NCBI RefSeq assembly: GCF_039531165.1
Contig: NZ_BAAAPN010000107.1
Location: 61,515 to 125,514 of the forward strand
DNA length: 64,000 nucleotides
Direction of reading: 5' to 3'
Origin: Nostocoides_A vanveenii
GTDB lineage: Bacteria > Actinomycetota > Actinomycetes > Actinomycetales > Dermatophilaceae
The first letter of the stretch is position 1, and each line of letters starts with the position of its first letter. Below are positions 8,690 through 18,826 of the stretch, piece after piece. The translations under genes were made by a program, and so were the position numbers. Below the pieces are notes generated by a model. The model had not been told where the DNA came from. It saw only the letters and a program-made list of their open reading frames with translations, and did not search any database.

Positions 8690-10855
8690 TCAGGGGACGG
8701 GGACGGTCACGTTCTTCAGGAAAAAAGAGGTTGCCGACCCGGTCGGTGGCGCGCAGGGACACGGCATACGAGCGCCCGGGCAGGGTGGCCGGGACGGTGT
8801 AGCGCCAGTTCGGCGCGCTCACGTCGCCCCACACCACACCAGCCGACCATGTCGAGGCGGGTCACCCAGGTGGCATACCGGCCGTCGTAGTACAGGCCCG
8901 TGGTCAGGTCACGCACCCGGGCCTCGACGGTCGCGATGCCGCTGGCATCCGACGCGGTGCCGGTGAGGACCACCTGCCCGTTGACCACCGTCGGGCCGGC
9001 GTCAGGCGCCATTGCCGGCTTGACCGTTTCCGCCGCCGGACGTGGGCCTGGGCCGAAGACGGTGACCCGGGAGTTGACCTGCTCCATCACGTAGAGGCGG
9101 CCGTCCGGCCCGAACTGCAGGCCCGACGGGGTCTTCATCTGCCCCAGCTTGAACCCGGCCCCAAGTCCGATCCGGCCCGTCACGGCATAGGTCGTCCGGG
9201 AGACGATGTCGACAAAGCCTGTCGTCGTGTCGGCGACGGCCACCTCGTCGCCCTTGATCGCCACGCCCCAGCCCACGCCGGGCAGCGTGATCGTCTTGAG
9301 GGTCTTGCCGGCGGGCGAGAGGACATAGAGCAAGGGCTTCGAATCGTGGGTGATCCACATATTGCCGTTGCTCGGGTCGACGGCGAGTCCGTGCAGCAGC
9401 CCGATCGTCGAGGTCCACGTGCGCACGACCGCCAGGGTCGCCGGGTCGATCACGCGGACCGCACCCGGGCGGCGCTCCAGGGCATACAACTGACCGTTGT
9501 AGAACTCCAGGTCGCCCACCCAGCGCGGGATATCCGGGCGGCCGAGCACCGTGGTGAAGTCGGAGTTGAACCCGACGACCCCAGGCGGTCCTTCGAAACT
9601 GGAGATCCAGACGTCCCGGGTCGCCGGGTTGACGGCCACGGCCTTGGGGTAGTTCATTCCCTCCGGCGGGCTCGACCCGCGCCGCCCGAACTGGTCGATC
9701 AGTTGGCCCCTCGACGAATACCGGTTGACCCGCTGCCCGAAGGCGTCGACCGTCAGCACATCGCCGGTCACCGGGTCGACATCGAGGCCGCGCGCCTGCG
9801 AGATGCCGGCCGGATCGGGCCGCATCGCCGGATCCGGGAAGTGGCGCACGTACGTCCCGTCGGGCAGGAACTCCTGCACCCGGAAGGAGCCGTAGTCCGC
9901 GCCCCAGACGTGGTTGTCCGGCGTGACCGCGATCTGCCGGGCCCCGTCGGTGAACTCCCCGTCCGCCAGGCCGAGCCCGGAGATCATGAATAGGTAGTTG
10001 CCCGACATATCGAAGGCCCGTATGCCGCCCGCCACCGCATCGGAGAGATAGACCCGTCCCAGCGCATCATCGACCGCGACCCCGCGCAGGTCGCCCCTGA
10101 TGGGCCCGGAGATGTCGAAGCGGAAGGTGCCGTCCGGCGCCCACGAGTGGATGACCTTGTTGCCGACATCCGAGACGTAGACATTGCCGTTCGCGTCGGT
10201 CGCTGCGCCGGTGAGGACCTTGAGCGTGGTTCCCGGCGCGCCCTGGGTGATCAGCAGTTGCTGGGTGGCCGACTTCGTCGCGTCGTCGACGGTGAACTTG
10301 CGCACGACCGAGCCCGAGAATCCTTGGGCACCCAGAGATTGCCGAATTTGTCGACGGTCAGCCAGGTGGTCGCGCCGGGCAGATCGAGGCCGAAGAGGAA
10401 GTTGCCGTCCTTGTCGTATTTGCGCACATCACCGCCGACCCGCCACTCCCCGGTCACGGCGACATAGATCGCCCCGTCGCGCGGGTCGACCCCGAGCGCC
10501 GACGCGACGCCGCCGATCGTCTTGGCGGAGTTGCGGACGTCACCGAGATAGACCCCCGTGCGGGTATAGCGGCGCACTTGTTTCGAGACGTAGTCGCCCA
10601 CGATCAACTCATCGCTGACCGGGTTGTAGGCCAGTCCCCACGCCGCCACACCCGGGAAAGAAGGGGCGGCGATCAACCGTTCCGCGACGTAGGACGCCAC
10701 TACCGGTCCGCGTAGCGTCGCGCCCCCCGATGCCGTCACGACGTCGCGGAGCCCGCCCCGGCGACGAGGGCGGTGACCACCAGGGCCAACGTCGCGAGGA
10801 GTGCCACCGCCGCGCGGGGGCGAGGACGCGGCATACGGGCAAGGCGATCTGGCAT
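8690..10855 (-). pseudogene. NHL-repeat secreted protein, frameshifted (paralog B)
   Basis: Compared with paralog C, all parts are present but broken. A signal peptide (ATG at 10855; RAAVALLATLALVVTALVAG) ends in a TGA and the mature sequence restarts one frame over (VVASYVAERLIAAPSFPG). A one-base loss near 10310 separates NLWVPK from VVRKFTVDDATKSA. Near 8830-8860 the frame moves to VWGDVSAPNWRYTVPA. A six-T run near 8720 displaces the expected ending LKNVTVPVP-stop. The four indels leave no intact protein. It lies 44 nt behind paralog C on the same strand, so it was probably the second gene of an operon. Some indels sit at homopolymers, so sequence error cannot be wholly excluded. Confidence 0.75.
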
Positions 10856-10898
10856 GGCGGGAACTCCACGGGTGAGGGGATCTGAGGCGCGGAGTCCG

Positions 10899-13052
10899 TC
10901 AGGGGACGGAGAGCGTCGTGGTCATGGTGGCAGAAGCATTGCCGCGCCGGTCGGTAGCGACGGCATCGACGCGATAGGAGCGGCCCGGCAGGGTGCCCGG
11001 CACGACATACCGCCAGTCGGTCGCCGTGATCGGCCCCCACACGATGCCGGCGTTGAGCGTCGCGGTGGTGACCCACGTGCCGAGGGTGGCATGGAAGTAG
11101 CGGTTGGTCGTCAGGTCGCGCACGCGCACGCCGACGCCGGCGATTCCCGAGCCGTCGCTCGCACGGCCGGTCACGGTGAGTTGACCGCCGACGACGGTGG
11201 CGGCGATGGTGGTCGTCGGTTTGACCGCCTCGGCCGGGGGCGGGGCGGCGACCGAGAACTGTTGCACCCGCGACCCCGCGGTCTCCACGACATAGAGCGA
11301 ACCGGCGGAGTTGAAAGCCAGCCCGCTGGGCTGGTTCAGTTGGCCGAACTTGCTCCCCGTGCCGCCCACCGTGCCGACGAGGGCGTAGGTCCGCCGGTCG
11401 AAGATCTGCACCGTGTTGCCGGTGGTGCTGGCGACATAGGCGTAGTCGCCGCGGATCGCGACATCCCAGCCCAGGCCGGTGATCGGGACGGTGCGAATGA
11501 TCGCGCCGGCCGGTGAGAGGACATAGACCTCGGGCTTTGTGTCGCTGGTGATCCAGACGTTCTTGGTCGCAGCGTCGACGCCGACCCCGCGAATCAGTCC
11601 CTTTGTCGAGCCCCAGGTGCGGACCTCCCCGCCGGTCGCCGGGTTGTATACGTGCAGCGCGCCGGGGCGGCGTTCGAGGGCGTAGAGCAGGCCCCCGCTC
11701 CACTCGAGGTCGTTGATGAAGCGCGGGGTGACGATCCGGCGCACCACCGAGCCGAAGTCCTTGGTGTAGCCGACCAGGTCGGGCGCGCCCTCGAAGTTGG
11801 CGACCCAGACATTCCGCGTGCCGGGGTCGATGGCGACCCCCTTGGGGTAGTTCATACCGTCCGGCGTGGTCGAGCCGCGCCGGCCGTGGGAGTCCAGCAG
11901 CGTGCCGTCGGGGCCGTAGCGCAGGACGCGCTGGCCCCAGGCATCGGCCATGACGATGTCGCCGGTGACGGGATCGATGTCGAGCGCGCGCGACTGGGCG
12001 ATGCCGGCCCGGTCCATCGGCATCGGCGGATTGGGGAAGAAGGCCGCGAACGAGCCGCCGGCGGTGAAGCGCTGGACCCGCTGGCCGCCGTAGTCGGCGG
12101 CGTAGAGGTTGCCGTCGGCCGTCATGGTCAGTTGGCGGGCACCGTCGATGAATTGGCCGTTTCCTGTGCCGATGCCGCCGAAGGTCTTGATGCGCGTCCC
12201 GGTTTTGCTGAAGACCTCGATGGTGCCGATGGCCGAGTTGGCGACGTAGATATTGCCCGTGCTGTTGTCGACCGTCACGCCGCGGATGTCACCCGGGAAC
12301 AGGCCCTTGCCGAGGTCGAACCGCCAGGCACCGGTGGGCGTATAGGCATGGACGACCTTGTTGCCGACGTCGGCGACGTAGACATTGTCGGCATTGTCGG
12401 TGCCGATTCCCGTGAGGGAGCCAAACTGCCCGGGGCCGGTGCCGGGCTTGCTGATGGTCAGCACCGCAGTCGCGGACTTGGTGGCGTTGTCGACGCGGTA
12501 TCGCGTCAGGCGCGCCCCCTTGTAGGCCGAAGGCACCCAGAGATAGCCGTCCTTGTCGACGGTCAACCAGGTGGTCGACGTCGGCATGTCGAGACCAAAG
12601 AGGTAGTTGCCGAATTTGTCGTACTTGCGCACATCGTCGGACGTGCGGCCCTCACCGGTCACGGCGAGATAGATCGACCCGTCCCGTGGATCGACTCCAA
12701 GCGCAGAGGCGACGCCGCCGATCCGGCTGCCGGGATTTTGCAGGTCCCCGAGATAGCGACCGTCTCGGGTCATCCGACGGACCTGACTGGTCAGGTAGTC
12801 ACCGACGAGGATCTCGTTGGTGACGGGGTTGTGCACGATGCCCCAAGCGGAAAGCGCCGGGCTCGAGGGCCCGCCGATAATGCGTTGCGGGACATAGGTT
12901 CCCGGGCCCGCGGGGACCGCTCGCGCGGCCCCCGAGTGGCGCGAATCCGCGGCGTTCCCGGAATGATCCGCAGCGGCCGTGGCGGCGGGCAGCGCCACGA
13001 TGAGCAACCCCGACGCGGCGGACAACACGGCATGACGGCGGCGTTGTGACAT
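10899..13052 (-). CDS. Secreted NHL-repeat beta-propeller protein (paralog C)
   Basis: 717 residues and intact. A signal peptide (RHAVLSAASGLLIVALPAATAAA) is followed by repeated NHL blades such as WGIVHNPVTNEILVGDYLTS, GVASALGVDPRDGSIYLAVTG, NVYVADVGNKVVHAYTPTG and GTGNGQFIDGARQLTM. The C-terminal Ig-like module has GVGVRVRDLTTNRYFHATLG and PGRSYRVDAVATDRRGNASA. Likely extracellular or wall-associated, with a scaffolding or ligand-binding role; no enzyme motif is visible. The AEC permease is divergent and starts 38 nt away, and pseudogene B follows on the same strand. Substrate and partner are unknown. Confidence 0.88.
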   Translation of the reverse strand: MSQRRRHAVLSAASGLLIVALPAATAAADHSGNAADSRHSGAARAVPAGPGTYVPQRIIGGPSSPALSAWGIVHNPVTNEILVGDYLTSQVRRMTRDGRYLGDLQNPGSRIGGVASALGVDPRDGSIYLAVTGEGRTSDDVRKYDKFGNYLFGLDMPTSTTWLTVDKDGYLWVPSAYKGARLTRYRVDNATKSATAVLTISKPGTGPGQFGSLTGIGTDNADNVYVADVGNKVVHAYTPTGAWRFDLGKGLFPGDIRGVTVDNSTGNIYVANSAIGTIEVFSKTGTRIKTFGGIGTGNGQFIDGARQLTMTADGNLYAADYGGQRVQRFTAGGSFAAFFPNPPMPMDRAGIAQSRALDIDPVTGDIVMADAWGQRVLRYGPDGTLLDSHGRRGSTTPDGMNYPKGVAIDPGTRNVWVANFEGAPDLVGYTKDFGSVVRRIVTPRFINDLEWSGGLLYALERRPGALHVYNPATGGEVRTWGSTKGLIRGVGVDAATKNVWITSDTKPEVYVLSPAGAIIRTVPITGLGWDVAIRGDYAYVASTTGNTVQIFDRRTYALVGTVGGTGSKFGQLNQPSGLAFNSAGSLYVVETAGSRVQQFSVAAPPPAEAVKPTTTIAATVVGGQLTVTGRASDGSGIAGVGVRVRDLTTNRYFHATLGTWVTTATLNAGIVWGPITATDWRYVVPGTLPGRSYRVDAVATDRRGNASATMTTTLSVP

Positions 13053-13090
13053 GTGGACATCCCCCTCGGAACAGACGTGCAGGTGCCAGT

Positions 13091-14020
13091 GTGACGTATG
13101 TGGGCGGCGTGCTCGAAGGCTTTGTGACGATTTCCTTCGTCATCGCCATCGGATTCTTGCTCGCCCACACCGGCGTCCTCGACCTGCCGGCGCAACGAGT
13201 GCTAGCCGATGTGTCCTTCCTGGTCGGCAGTCCGGCCCTGCTATTGACGGTGCTGGCGAAGGCAGATGTCCGAGCGCTGATGTCCGAGCAGCTGCTCGCC
13301 ACGATCGCTGGAGTCGTGGTGCCGGTGGCGATCTATTCGACGGTGGCGATCACCCGATGGCATCGCCCCCTGGGCCAGTTGGTCATCGGAAATCTGTCGA
13401 GTGCCTATGTCAATGCCGGCAACCTCGGCCTCCCTATCGCCGCATACGTGCTCGGCGATGCGGCCCTGGTCGCGCCCACCTTGCTGTTGCAGATGCTCGT
13501 CCTGCAACCGCTGGGATTGACGATTCTCGATCACGACCGGCGCGGCGGGCGGCTGCACCTGTGGTCGATCGCCAAGAGCCCGCTGACCAACCCGATGACC
13601 ATGGGGTCGCTGATCGGCGTCGCCCTGTCGTTGACCGGGACGACCCTGCCACGCTCCGTCGCCGATCCCATCGCGCTGGTGGGCGGCCTGGCGGTGCCCG
13701 CCATGCTCCTGGGCTATGGGGTCGCCCTGCGGCTGGGGCCACGTTTCGGGGGCGGCGCACCCGCCGAAGTGGCGTTGACGTCGATGCTCAAATCCTTCGT
13801 CCAGCCCCTCGTGGCGTATGCCGTGGCGCGCTACGGGTTGGGTATCACCGGTCACGCGCTACTCGCCGTCACCGTCACCTCGGCGCTGCCGACGGCGCAG
13901 AACATCTTCACCCACGCCACGCGCTACGGCCGGGCCGAGCCCCTGGCACGCGACACGATCCTGGTGACGACCCTGACGTGTGCGCCCGTGATCGTCGTGA
14001 TTGCCGCCGTGCTCGGGTGA
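13091..14020 (+). CDS. AEC-family permease (auxin efflux carrier/malate permease type)
   Basis: About 309 residues with a GTG start at 13091; upstream in-frame codons would overlap the divergent NHL gene. It has about ten hydrophobic segments, beginning VTISFVIAIGFLLAHTGVL, with the family's central break and polar helix pair (NLSSAYVNAGNLGLPIAAYVLGD, where NAGNLGLP matches the conserved N-x-GN-x-G motif). It ends VTSALPTAQNIFTHATRYG. AEC proteins export or import small organic anions across the plasma membrane; the substrate cannot be predicted. No partner gene is linked. Confidence 0.85.
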   Translation: MTYVGGVLEGFVTISFVIAIGFLLAHTGVLDLPAQRVLADVSFLVGSPALLLTVLAKADVRALMSEQLLATIAGVVVPVAIYSTVAITRWHRPLGQLVIGNLSSAYVNAGNLGLPIAAYVLGDAALVAPTLLLQMLVLQPLGLTILDHDRRGGRLHLWSIAKSPLTNPMTMGSLIGVALSLTGTTLPRSVADPIALVGGLAVPAMLLGYGVALRLGPRFGGGAPAEVALTSMLKSFVQPLVAYAVARYGLGITGHALLAVTVTSALPTAQNIFTHATRYGRAEPLARDTILVTTLTCAPVIVVIAAVLG

Positions 14021-14042
14021 CCGGGGCAGGGGTCGCCGCTCA

Positions 14043-14152
14043 CCGGCGACGAGCCGTTCGGTGGTGACAAGACGGTTCAGCGGCGACGAGCCGTGCCGCG
14101 GCGGCGAGAGGTCAGCCGCGGCGAGACGCTCAGCGGCGGCGAGCCGTGCCGA
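14043..14152. repeat. Degenerate GC-rich repeats around the HerA-like gene end
   Basis: The block between the AEC permease and the convergent HerA-like gene contains several related copies of CGGCGACGAGCCGT/CGGCGGCGAGCCGT, the last forming the codons for the ATPase C-terminus (FGTARRR). They look like duplicated 3'-end sequence. No gene is seen in the gap. Confidence 0.5.
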
Positions 14153-15857
14153 AGATCGAGCGGGTGATCTCGCGTCCGAGCACCGTGCCCGCGGAGCGGA
14201 GCATCGACTTGAAGGCGCTCGACTTCACCACCGACTCCACAATGCCCGGGTCCTCCTTGGGCGCCCGCGCCGGCGCGCTCCTGGGTGCGGGAGCCGGAGC
14301 CGGCGCCTTGGGAGCGGGAGCGTCCTGCGGAGCCGGCGCAGCGGGCGCGGCCTTGGCCTGCAGCGTCTCGAAAGCCGAGGTGCGGTCGGAGGCCACGGCA
14401 TACGTGCTGCGCAGCGGGGAATTGGCGACGGTCGCGTCGATCAGGGCGTCGGGCGACGGCGCCATCAACGACTCGGGTGCGCGCATGCGCGTCCACGCCA
14501 CGGGGGTCGGCGCGCCGCGTTCGGAGAGCACGGTGACGACGGCCTCACCGGTCCCGAGCGTGGTGAGGAGCTCCTCGAGGTCGTAGCCGGACTTTGGGTA
14601 GGTCTTCACCGCCGCCCGCAACGCCTTCGCGTCGTCGGGCGTGAAGGCGCGCAGGGCGTGCTGGACGCGGTTGCCCAACTGGGCCAGGACATCGGTCGGC
14701 ACGTCCTTGGGTGACTGGGTGACGAAGAAGATGCCCACGCCCTTGGAGCGGATCAGCCGCACGGTCTGCTGAATGGCGTCGAGGAAGTCCTTGCTCGCGT
14801 CATTGAAGAGTAGGTGGGCCTCGTCGAAGAAGAAGACCAGCTTCGGCTTGTCGAGATCGCCGACCTCGGGCAGGTCATGGAAGAGGTCGGCGAGCAGCCA
14901 CATCAAGAAGGTCGAGAAGAGTTCGGGCCGGTCCTGGACCGCAGGGAGTTCGAGAAGCGAGATTGTCCCCGTGCCGTCGGCATTGGTCCGCAGCAGATCC
15001 TGGGAGTTGAACTCCGGCAGGCCGAAGAAGACATCGGCGCCCTTGTCGGCAAAGGTGATCAATTCGCGCAGGATCACGCCGGCCGTTGCCGACGACAGGC
15101 CACCTAGGGATTTCAGATCGGCCTTGCCCTCGTCACTGGTGAGGAACTGGACGACCGCACGCAGGTCCTTCAGGTCATCGAGCCAGAGTTGGTTGTTATC
15201 GGCGTAGTGGAAGACTAGCCCGAGGCTCGATTCCTGGGTCGCGTTCAGGCCGAGCACCTTGGCGAGCAGGGTCGGGCCGAAGGAGGAGATCGAGGCCCGG
15301 ATCGGTATGCCCTTGCCCAATCCCCCGAGCGCATAGAACTCGCTCGCGAAGCCACGCGGCGCCCATTCCTCGCCGATGTCGGCGGCCCGCGCCGTGATTT
15401 TGTCGTTCGCCACGCCCGGCGAGGCGATACCCGACAGATCGCCCTTGACGTCGGCGAGAAAGACGGGGACGCCCTGGGCGGCCAGTTGTTCGGCCATCAC
15501 CTGCAGCGTCTTGGTCTTGCCAGTGCCGGTCGCGCCGGCCACCAGCCCATGCCGATTCATCACCGCGAGCGGAATCTTGACCTTGGCCTGCGGATAGGCG
15601 CGGCCCTCGACGACTGCCGCCCCGAACTCCAGGGCCGGGCCGGAGAAGGCATAGCCGGCCTGAATGGTTGCGGCCAAAGCGTTATTCGCCTCACCGCCCT
15701 GGGCGGGTCCGTCCACCGACTCGGCGACGCTACCCTGAGCCGACGTCGTGGCCGGTGCGGCAACCGCCGGGGCGGCTGTGGCGTCAGAGGTGGTGGGAGG
15801 CTGCTCGGAGCCCCCGGTCGCGTCCGCGGGCGGGAACTGCGAAGGTGTCTCAGTCAC
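14130..15857 (-). CDS. HerA-like ATPase, DUF853 (YjgR) family
   Basis: About 575 residues from a GTG at 15857. After an acidic Ala/Pro-rich N-terminus come the Walker A GATGTGKTKTLQ, a following FLADVKGDLSGIA, Walker B VFFFDEAHLLF and a sensor-like FFVTQSPKDVPTDVLAQLGN, in the order expected for DUF853/HerA-type P-loop ATPases. A long Ala/Pro linker (APAPKAPAPAPAPR) leads to a conserved tail (SAFKSMLRSAGTVLGREI). The family resembles DNA-translocating motors; its biological role is unsettled, with no nuclease partner here. LytR_C is divergent, 81 nt away. Confidence 0.88.
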   Translation of the reverse strand: MTETPSQFPPADATGGSEQPPTTSDATAAPAVAAPATTSAQGSVAESVDGPAQGGEANNALAATIQAGYAFSGPALEFGAAVVEGRAYPQAKVKIPLAVMNRHGLVAGATGTGKTKTLQVMAEQLAAQGVPVFLADVKGDLSGIASPGVANDKITARAADIGEEWAPRGFASEFYALGGLGKGIPIRASISSFGPTLLAKVLGLNATQESSLGLVFHYADNNQLWLDDLKDLRAVVQFLTSDEGKADLKSLGGLSSATAGVILRELITFADKGADVFFGLPEFNSQDLLRTNADGTGTISLLELPAVQDRPELFSTFLMWLLADLFHDLPEVGDLDKPKLVFFFDEAHLLFNDASKDFLDAIQQTVRLIRSKGVGIFFVTQSPKDVPTDVLAQLGNRVQHALRAFTPDDAKALRAAVKTYPKSGYDLEELLTTLGTGEAVVTVLSERGAPTPVAWTRMRAPESLMAPSPDALIDATVANSPLRSTYAVASDRTSAFETLQAKAAPAAPAPQDAPAPKAPAPAPAPRSAPARAPKEDPGIVESVVKSSAFKSMLRSAGTVLGREITRSIFGTARRR

Positions 15858-15938
15858 GCACGTCAATGTAAACCGTCCGCCAGGTCGACGCCCGCAGGCA
15901 CCGGCCGGCCGCGCAGGAAGTAAGGACCCAACAGAGCA

Positions 15939-16433
15939 ATGACGGCTCCGATCGTTGCCGGGCAGCCACGGCGCATGCGCCAGATCCGCGCGGCGCTATC
16001 CCTGCTGGTGGCCCTGGCCTTCCTCGCCTTCGCCTTCTACAAGGCCTATGGCTACCTCCAGAGCGACCACGGAACGACGGTCGGCTCGTCGTCGTGCATG
16101 ACCGGGTCGGCGAAAGCGCCGGTGGCCTTGCCGAAGGACACGACGGTCAATGTCTACAACGCCACGACGCAGGCGGGTCTGGCCGCCGAGGTGGCGCGGA
16201 AGCTGCGCGATCGCGGCTTCGTGATCGGTGAGGTCGACAATGATCCGCTGAAGAAGAAGATCAGCGGTGTCGGCGAGATCCGCTACGGCTCGGAGGGCCG
16301 CGAGGAGGCCCGTGCCGTCTCGCTGGCTCTCCCGGACGCCAAGCGGGTCAACGACAAGCGCACCGACGCCGTCATCGACCTGGCCGTGGGCGCCAAGTTT
16401 GTCGACCTCGCCGCACCGCCCACCTGCAGCTGA
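15939..16433 (+). CDS. Membrane-anchored LytR_C domain protein
   Basis: 164 residues. One membrane helix (IRAALSLLVALAFLAFAFYKAYG) is followed by an external domain with VNVYNATTQAGLAAEVARKLRDRG and GEVDND, the hallmark of the LytR C-terminal (LytR_C/VirR-like) fold, ending in a Cys-containing tail. Proteins of this type support cell-wall assembly or envelope integrity in actinobacteria outside the membrane. The gene is divergent from the HerA-like ATPase. The LytR-Cps2A-Psr catalytic domain is absent, so it is not a wall-polymer ligase. Confidence 0.85.
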   Translation: MTAPIVAGQPRRMRQIRAALSLLVALAFLAFAFYKAYGYLQSDHGTTVGSSSCMTGSAKAPVALPKDTTVNVYNATTQAGLAAEVARKLRDRGFVIGEVDNDPLKKKISGVGEIRYGSEGREEARAVSLALPDAKRVNDKRTDAVIDLAVGAKFVDLAAPPTCS

Positions 16434-16548
16434 CCTCCCTCGACAGCGCACCATCAGCCCGTCGAGAGCGCACACCGGGTCGCACGTTCCGCCTTGGTCG
16501 AGCGCACCCCGGGTCGCGCGCCGCCGGGGAGACGGGGCAGTGGCCGGA

Positions 16549-18777
16549 TCAGGAGGTGGCGAAAGTGGTGCTGACGATCGGGCCGATATTGCCCGCCGCG
16601 TCGATGGGGCGCACGGATAAGGCATAGCTGCCCCGTCGTCCCGCCCCGATGAGCGGGAACCACCACTGGCCGTTCTTGACGTCCCCGCCCTTGACGCCGG
16701 CATTCGTCCACTGCTTGGTGGTGCCCCAAGTCGCGATGCGGCCGTCCCACCACAGCTTGGTGGTGCGATCCTGGATGGCCACTACGAGCGTGCCATTGCG
16801 CAGGTTGTCATTGACCGTCCCGGTGACAGTGACCGGCAGCGATACCACCTGACCGCTCTTGGGCGCCGCGATCGATGCACTCGGTGCGGTGGTGTCGGCC
16901 TTGACATAACCCAGGGTGTCGAAGACCTGGATGCGGTCGTTGCCGGCGTCGGCGATATAGATCTTCCCCGCGCTGTCATGGGTCAAGCCGGACGGATTCT
17001 GGAATTGACCGGCACGCGATCCCGCTGAGCCGAACTCGCCCACGAAGTTGCCCGCGCGGTCGTAGACGACGACGCACGCCCGATCGGCGTCGGTGACATA
17101 GAGCAGCCCACCGATGATGTCGATATCCCACGGAGTGACGAACTGGCCCGGGCCGGTGCCGGGGCTGCCGATAACGGCCGGGAAGGCCTGTTGGCCGTCC
17201 TTCGTGTAGTGATAAATGCGGTCGTTGTACCAGGACGAGACGTAGATATCGCCCGAATCGGGGTCAACGGCAACACCGGAGGCGCGGACATTGATCTGCC
17301 CCTGGACCGTGCCGGTCGCCGGATCGAGGATCTTGACATAGCCGCCGTTGGCGTCCCCGACATAAGCCTTACCATTGCCGAATTCGATGTCGACCGGTTC
17401 GCTGAACCCGGAGATGTCCTTGACCTTGCCAAAGGTCGGCGTGACGATCCGCACCTGGCTCTGAGTCGTATTGCTGATCCAGATGCGATTGTTGCCCGGC
17501 TGGATGGCGATTCCGCGGGGATAGTTGAAGCCTAGCGGCGGGGTGGACGAGCGCCGGCCCCACATCTGATTGGGCGAGCCGTCGGCGTTGAAGCGCTGAA
17601 CCCGGTGATTGTTCTGCTCGACCGCATAGACCGCCTTGGTCGAACTGACGGCGACATCGCGGGGATTGGCCATGGCGCCCTTGGGCGAATCCTGGGGCGG
17701 GTTGGGGTAGGCCCCGATGAAACTCCCCGAAGCGGTGAACTTCAGGACGCGCGTGTTTCCGTAGTCCGCGACCCAGACATTATCCGAGCCGTCGATGGTC
17801 ACCTGACGGCCGCCGTCACCGAATTGGCCCGGGCCGGTGCCCAGGGAACCGAAATTGCCGAGCACGGCACCGGTGTCGGCGTCGAAGATCTCGATCTGCC
17901 CAGCATTGGCATCCACGACATAGAGCTTGCGTGTGCGCGGATTGACGGCGATGCCCCGAAGATCCCCGGTGAATGCGCCGGTGCCGATCGTCATATGGGT
18001 GGTGCCGTCGGGGTTGAACGCGGTGACCCGCTTGTTGGCCGTGTCGGCGACATAGACCCGCCCATTGCTCGGATCCACCGCAATGCCGGTGATCCATTTG
18101 ATCTGGCCCCCCGCGGTGCCATAGGTCCCCCAACTCGCAACCTCTGTGACGGTTGTGCTGCTGTCGGACAGTTGGAATTTGCGCACTTTCGGCGGATCAC
18201 CGGCGTTATTCCACACCTGGCTGTCGCTGACATACAGAAAGCCGGACGCATCCATCGCCATCCAGGCCTGATAGCGCGTGTTCAGCTTGTATTCACGCAC
18301 GAACTGGCCAGACGCCGTGAACTTGGCGACATAGCCCTTGTTGTCCCGCGAGTGGTCGGAAACATAGATCGAACCGTCCCGAGGGTCGACCGCGATCCCT
18401 TCGGGCTGGCCGCGCCGGTCGGAGGCGGCGCGATAGAACGACCCGAGCAAGGTGCCACCCGAGGTAAACCGGCGCACTTGGTAGTTCAAGTAGTCGCCGA
18501 CGAGGATCTCGCCGGTCACGGGGTTGTAGGCGGCGCCCCACGCATACAGGCCCGCGGACCCACGTGCGCCGATGGCCCGCACGAAAGTGGGTGCCGTCCA
18601 CGCGGCGGCTGCCTTTGCCGCAGGTTGCGTCAGCGTGGGCACCGCAGCCACGGGCGCGGCGCCCGCCAGGGCGCCGGCCACCGCCGTCGTCACACCGAAC
18701 ACAACACTTCGGTGCACCTGGGCGGTCATTTTCGGGCGCGCAACTGCCGGTGGGAGCGTGCGAGGCATACGGGCCAT
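16549..18777 (-). CDS. Secreted NHL-repeat beta-propeller protein (paralog D)
   Basis: About 742 residues from the ATG at 18777; upstream codons overlap the divergent gene. The signal peptide (VVFGVTTAVAGALAGAAPVAAV) is followed by more than ten blades with regular GTGPGQF repeats (SLGTGPGQFGDGGRQVTIDG, SPGTGPGQFVTPWDID) and LYVTDADRA/IYIADAGND signatures. A C-terminal Ig-like module carries PSASIAAPKSGQVVSLPVTV and TTKLWWDGRIATWGTTKQW. It is the longest and most regular of the four paralogs. Likely surface-exposed or secreted; ligand unknown. Confidence 0.88.
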   Translation of the reverse strand: MARMPRTLPPAVARPKMTAQVHRSVVFGVTTAVAGALAGAAPVAAVPTLTQPAAKAAAAWTAPTFVRAIGARGSAGLYAWGAAYNPVTGEILVGDYLNYQVRRFTSGGTLLGSFYRAASDRRGQPEGIAVDPRDGSIYVSDHSRDNKGYVAKFTASGQFVREYKLNTRYQAWMAMDASGFLYVSDSQVWNNAGDPPKVRKFQLSDSSTTVTEVASWGTYGTAGGQIKWITGIAVDPSNGRVYVADTANKRVTAFNPDGTTHMTIGTGAFTGDLRGIAVNPRTRKLYVVDANAGQIEIFDADTGAVLGNFGSLGTGPGQFGDGGRQVTIDGSDNVWVADYGNTRVLKFTASGSFIGAYPNPPQDSPKGAMANPRDVAVSSTKAVYAVEQNNHRVQRFNADGSPNQMWGRRSSTPPLGFNYPRGIAIQPGNNRIWISNTTQSQVRIVTPTFGKVKDISGFSEPVDIEFGNGKAYVGDANGGYVKILDPATGTVQGQINVRASGVAVDPDSGDIYVSSWYNDRIYHYTKDGQQAFPAVIGSPGTGPGQFVTPWDIDIIGGLLYVTDADRACVVVYDRAGNFVGEFGSAGSRAGQFQNPSGLTHDSAGKIYIADAGNDRIQVFDTLGYVKADTTAPSASIAAPKSGQVVSLPVTVTGTVNDNLRNGTLVVAIQDRTTKLWWDGRIATWGTTKQWTNAGVKGGDVKNGQWWFPLIGAGRRGSYALSVRPIDAAGNIGPIVSTTFATS

Positions 18778-18826
18778 AGTGACACGCGCCCCTGGGAGGG
18801 GGAAACCGCGGGGCACGTCGGCAAAG

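Noticed and set aside
6687..8837. Long open frame (about 700 codons) on the minus strand opposite prpE
   Set aside because: It is the antisense of a clearly conserved acyl-CoA synthetase, is Arg/Gly/Asp-rich without recognisable motifs, and owes its length to high GC. Only its first residues belong to the displaced C-terminus of NHL pseudogene B.
3775..10855. Explaining all broken genes as homopolymer sequencing errors
   Set aside because: Some indels (the T-run near 8720, the C-run at 47025) fit that idea, but the in-frame TAA at 5357 and TAG at 6564 need base substitutions, so at least part of the decay is real.
11652..13049. Plus-strand frame of about 465 codons opposite NHL paralog C
   Set aside because: Antisense shadow with the same low-complexity composition; no ribosome site.
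10899..13052. NHL repeats as a six-carbon lactonase or other enzyme
   Set aside because: No catalytic acid/His set typical of lactonases was seen; only propeller signatures are supported.
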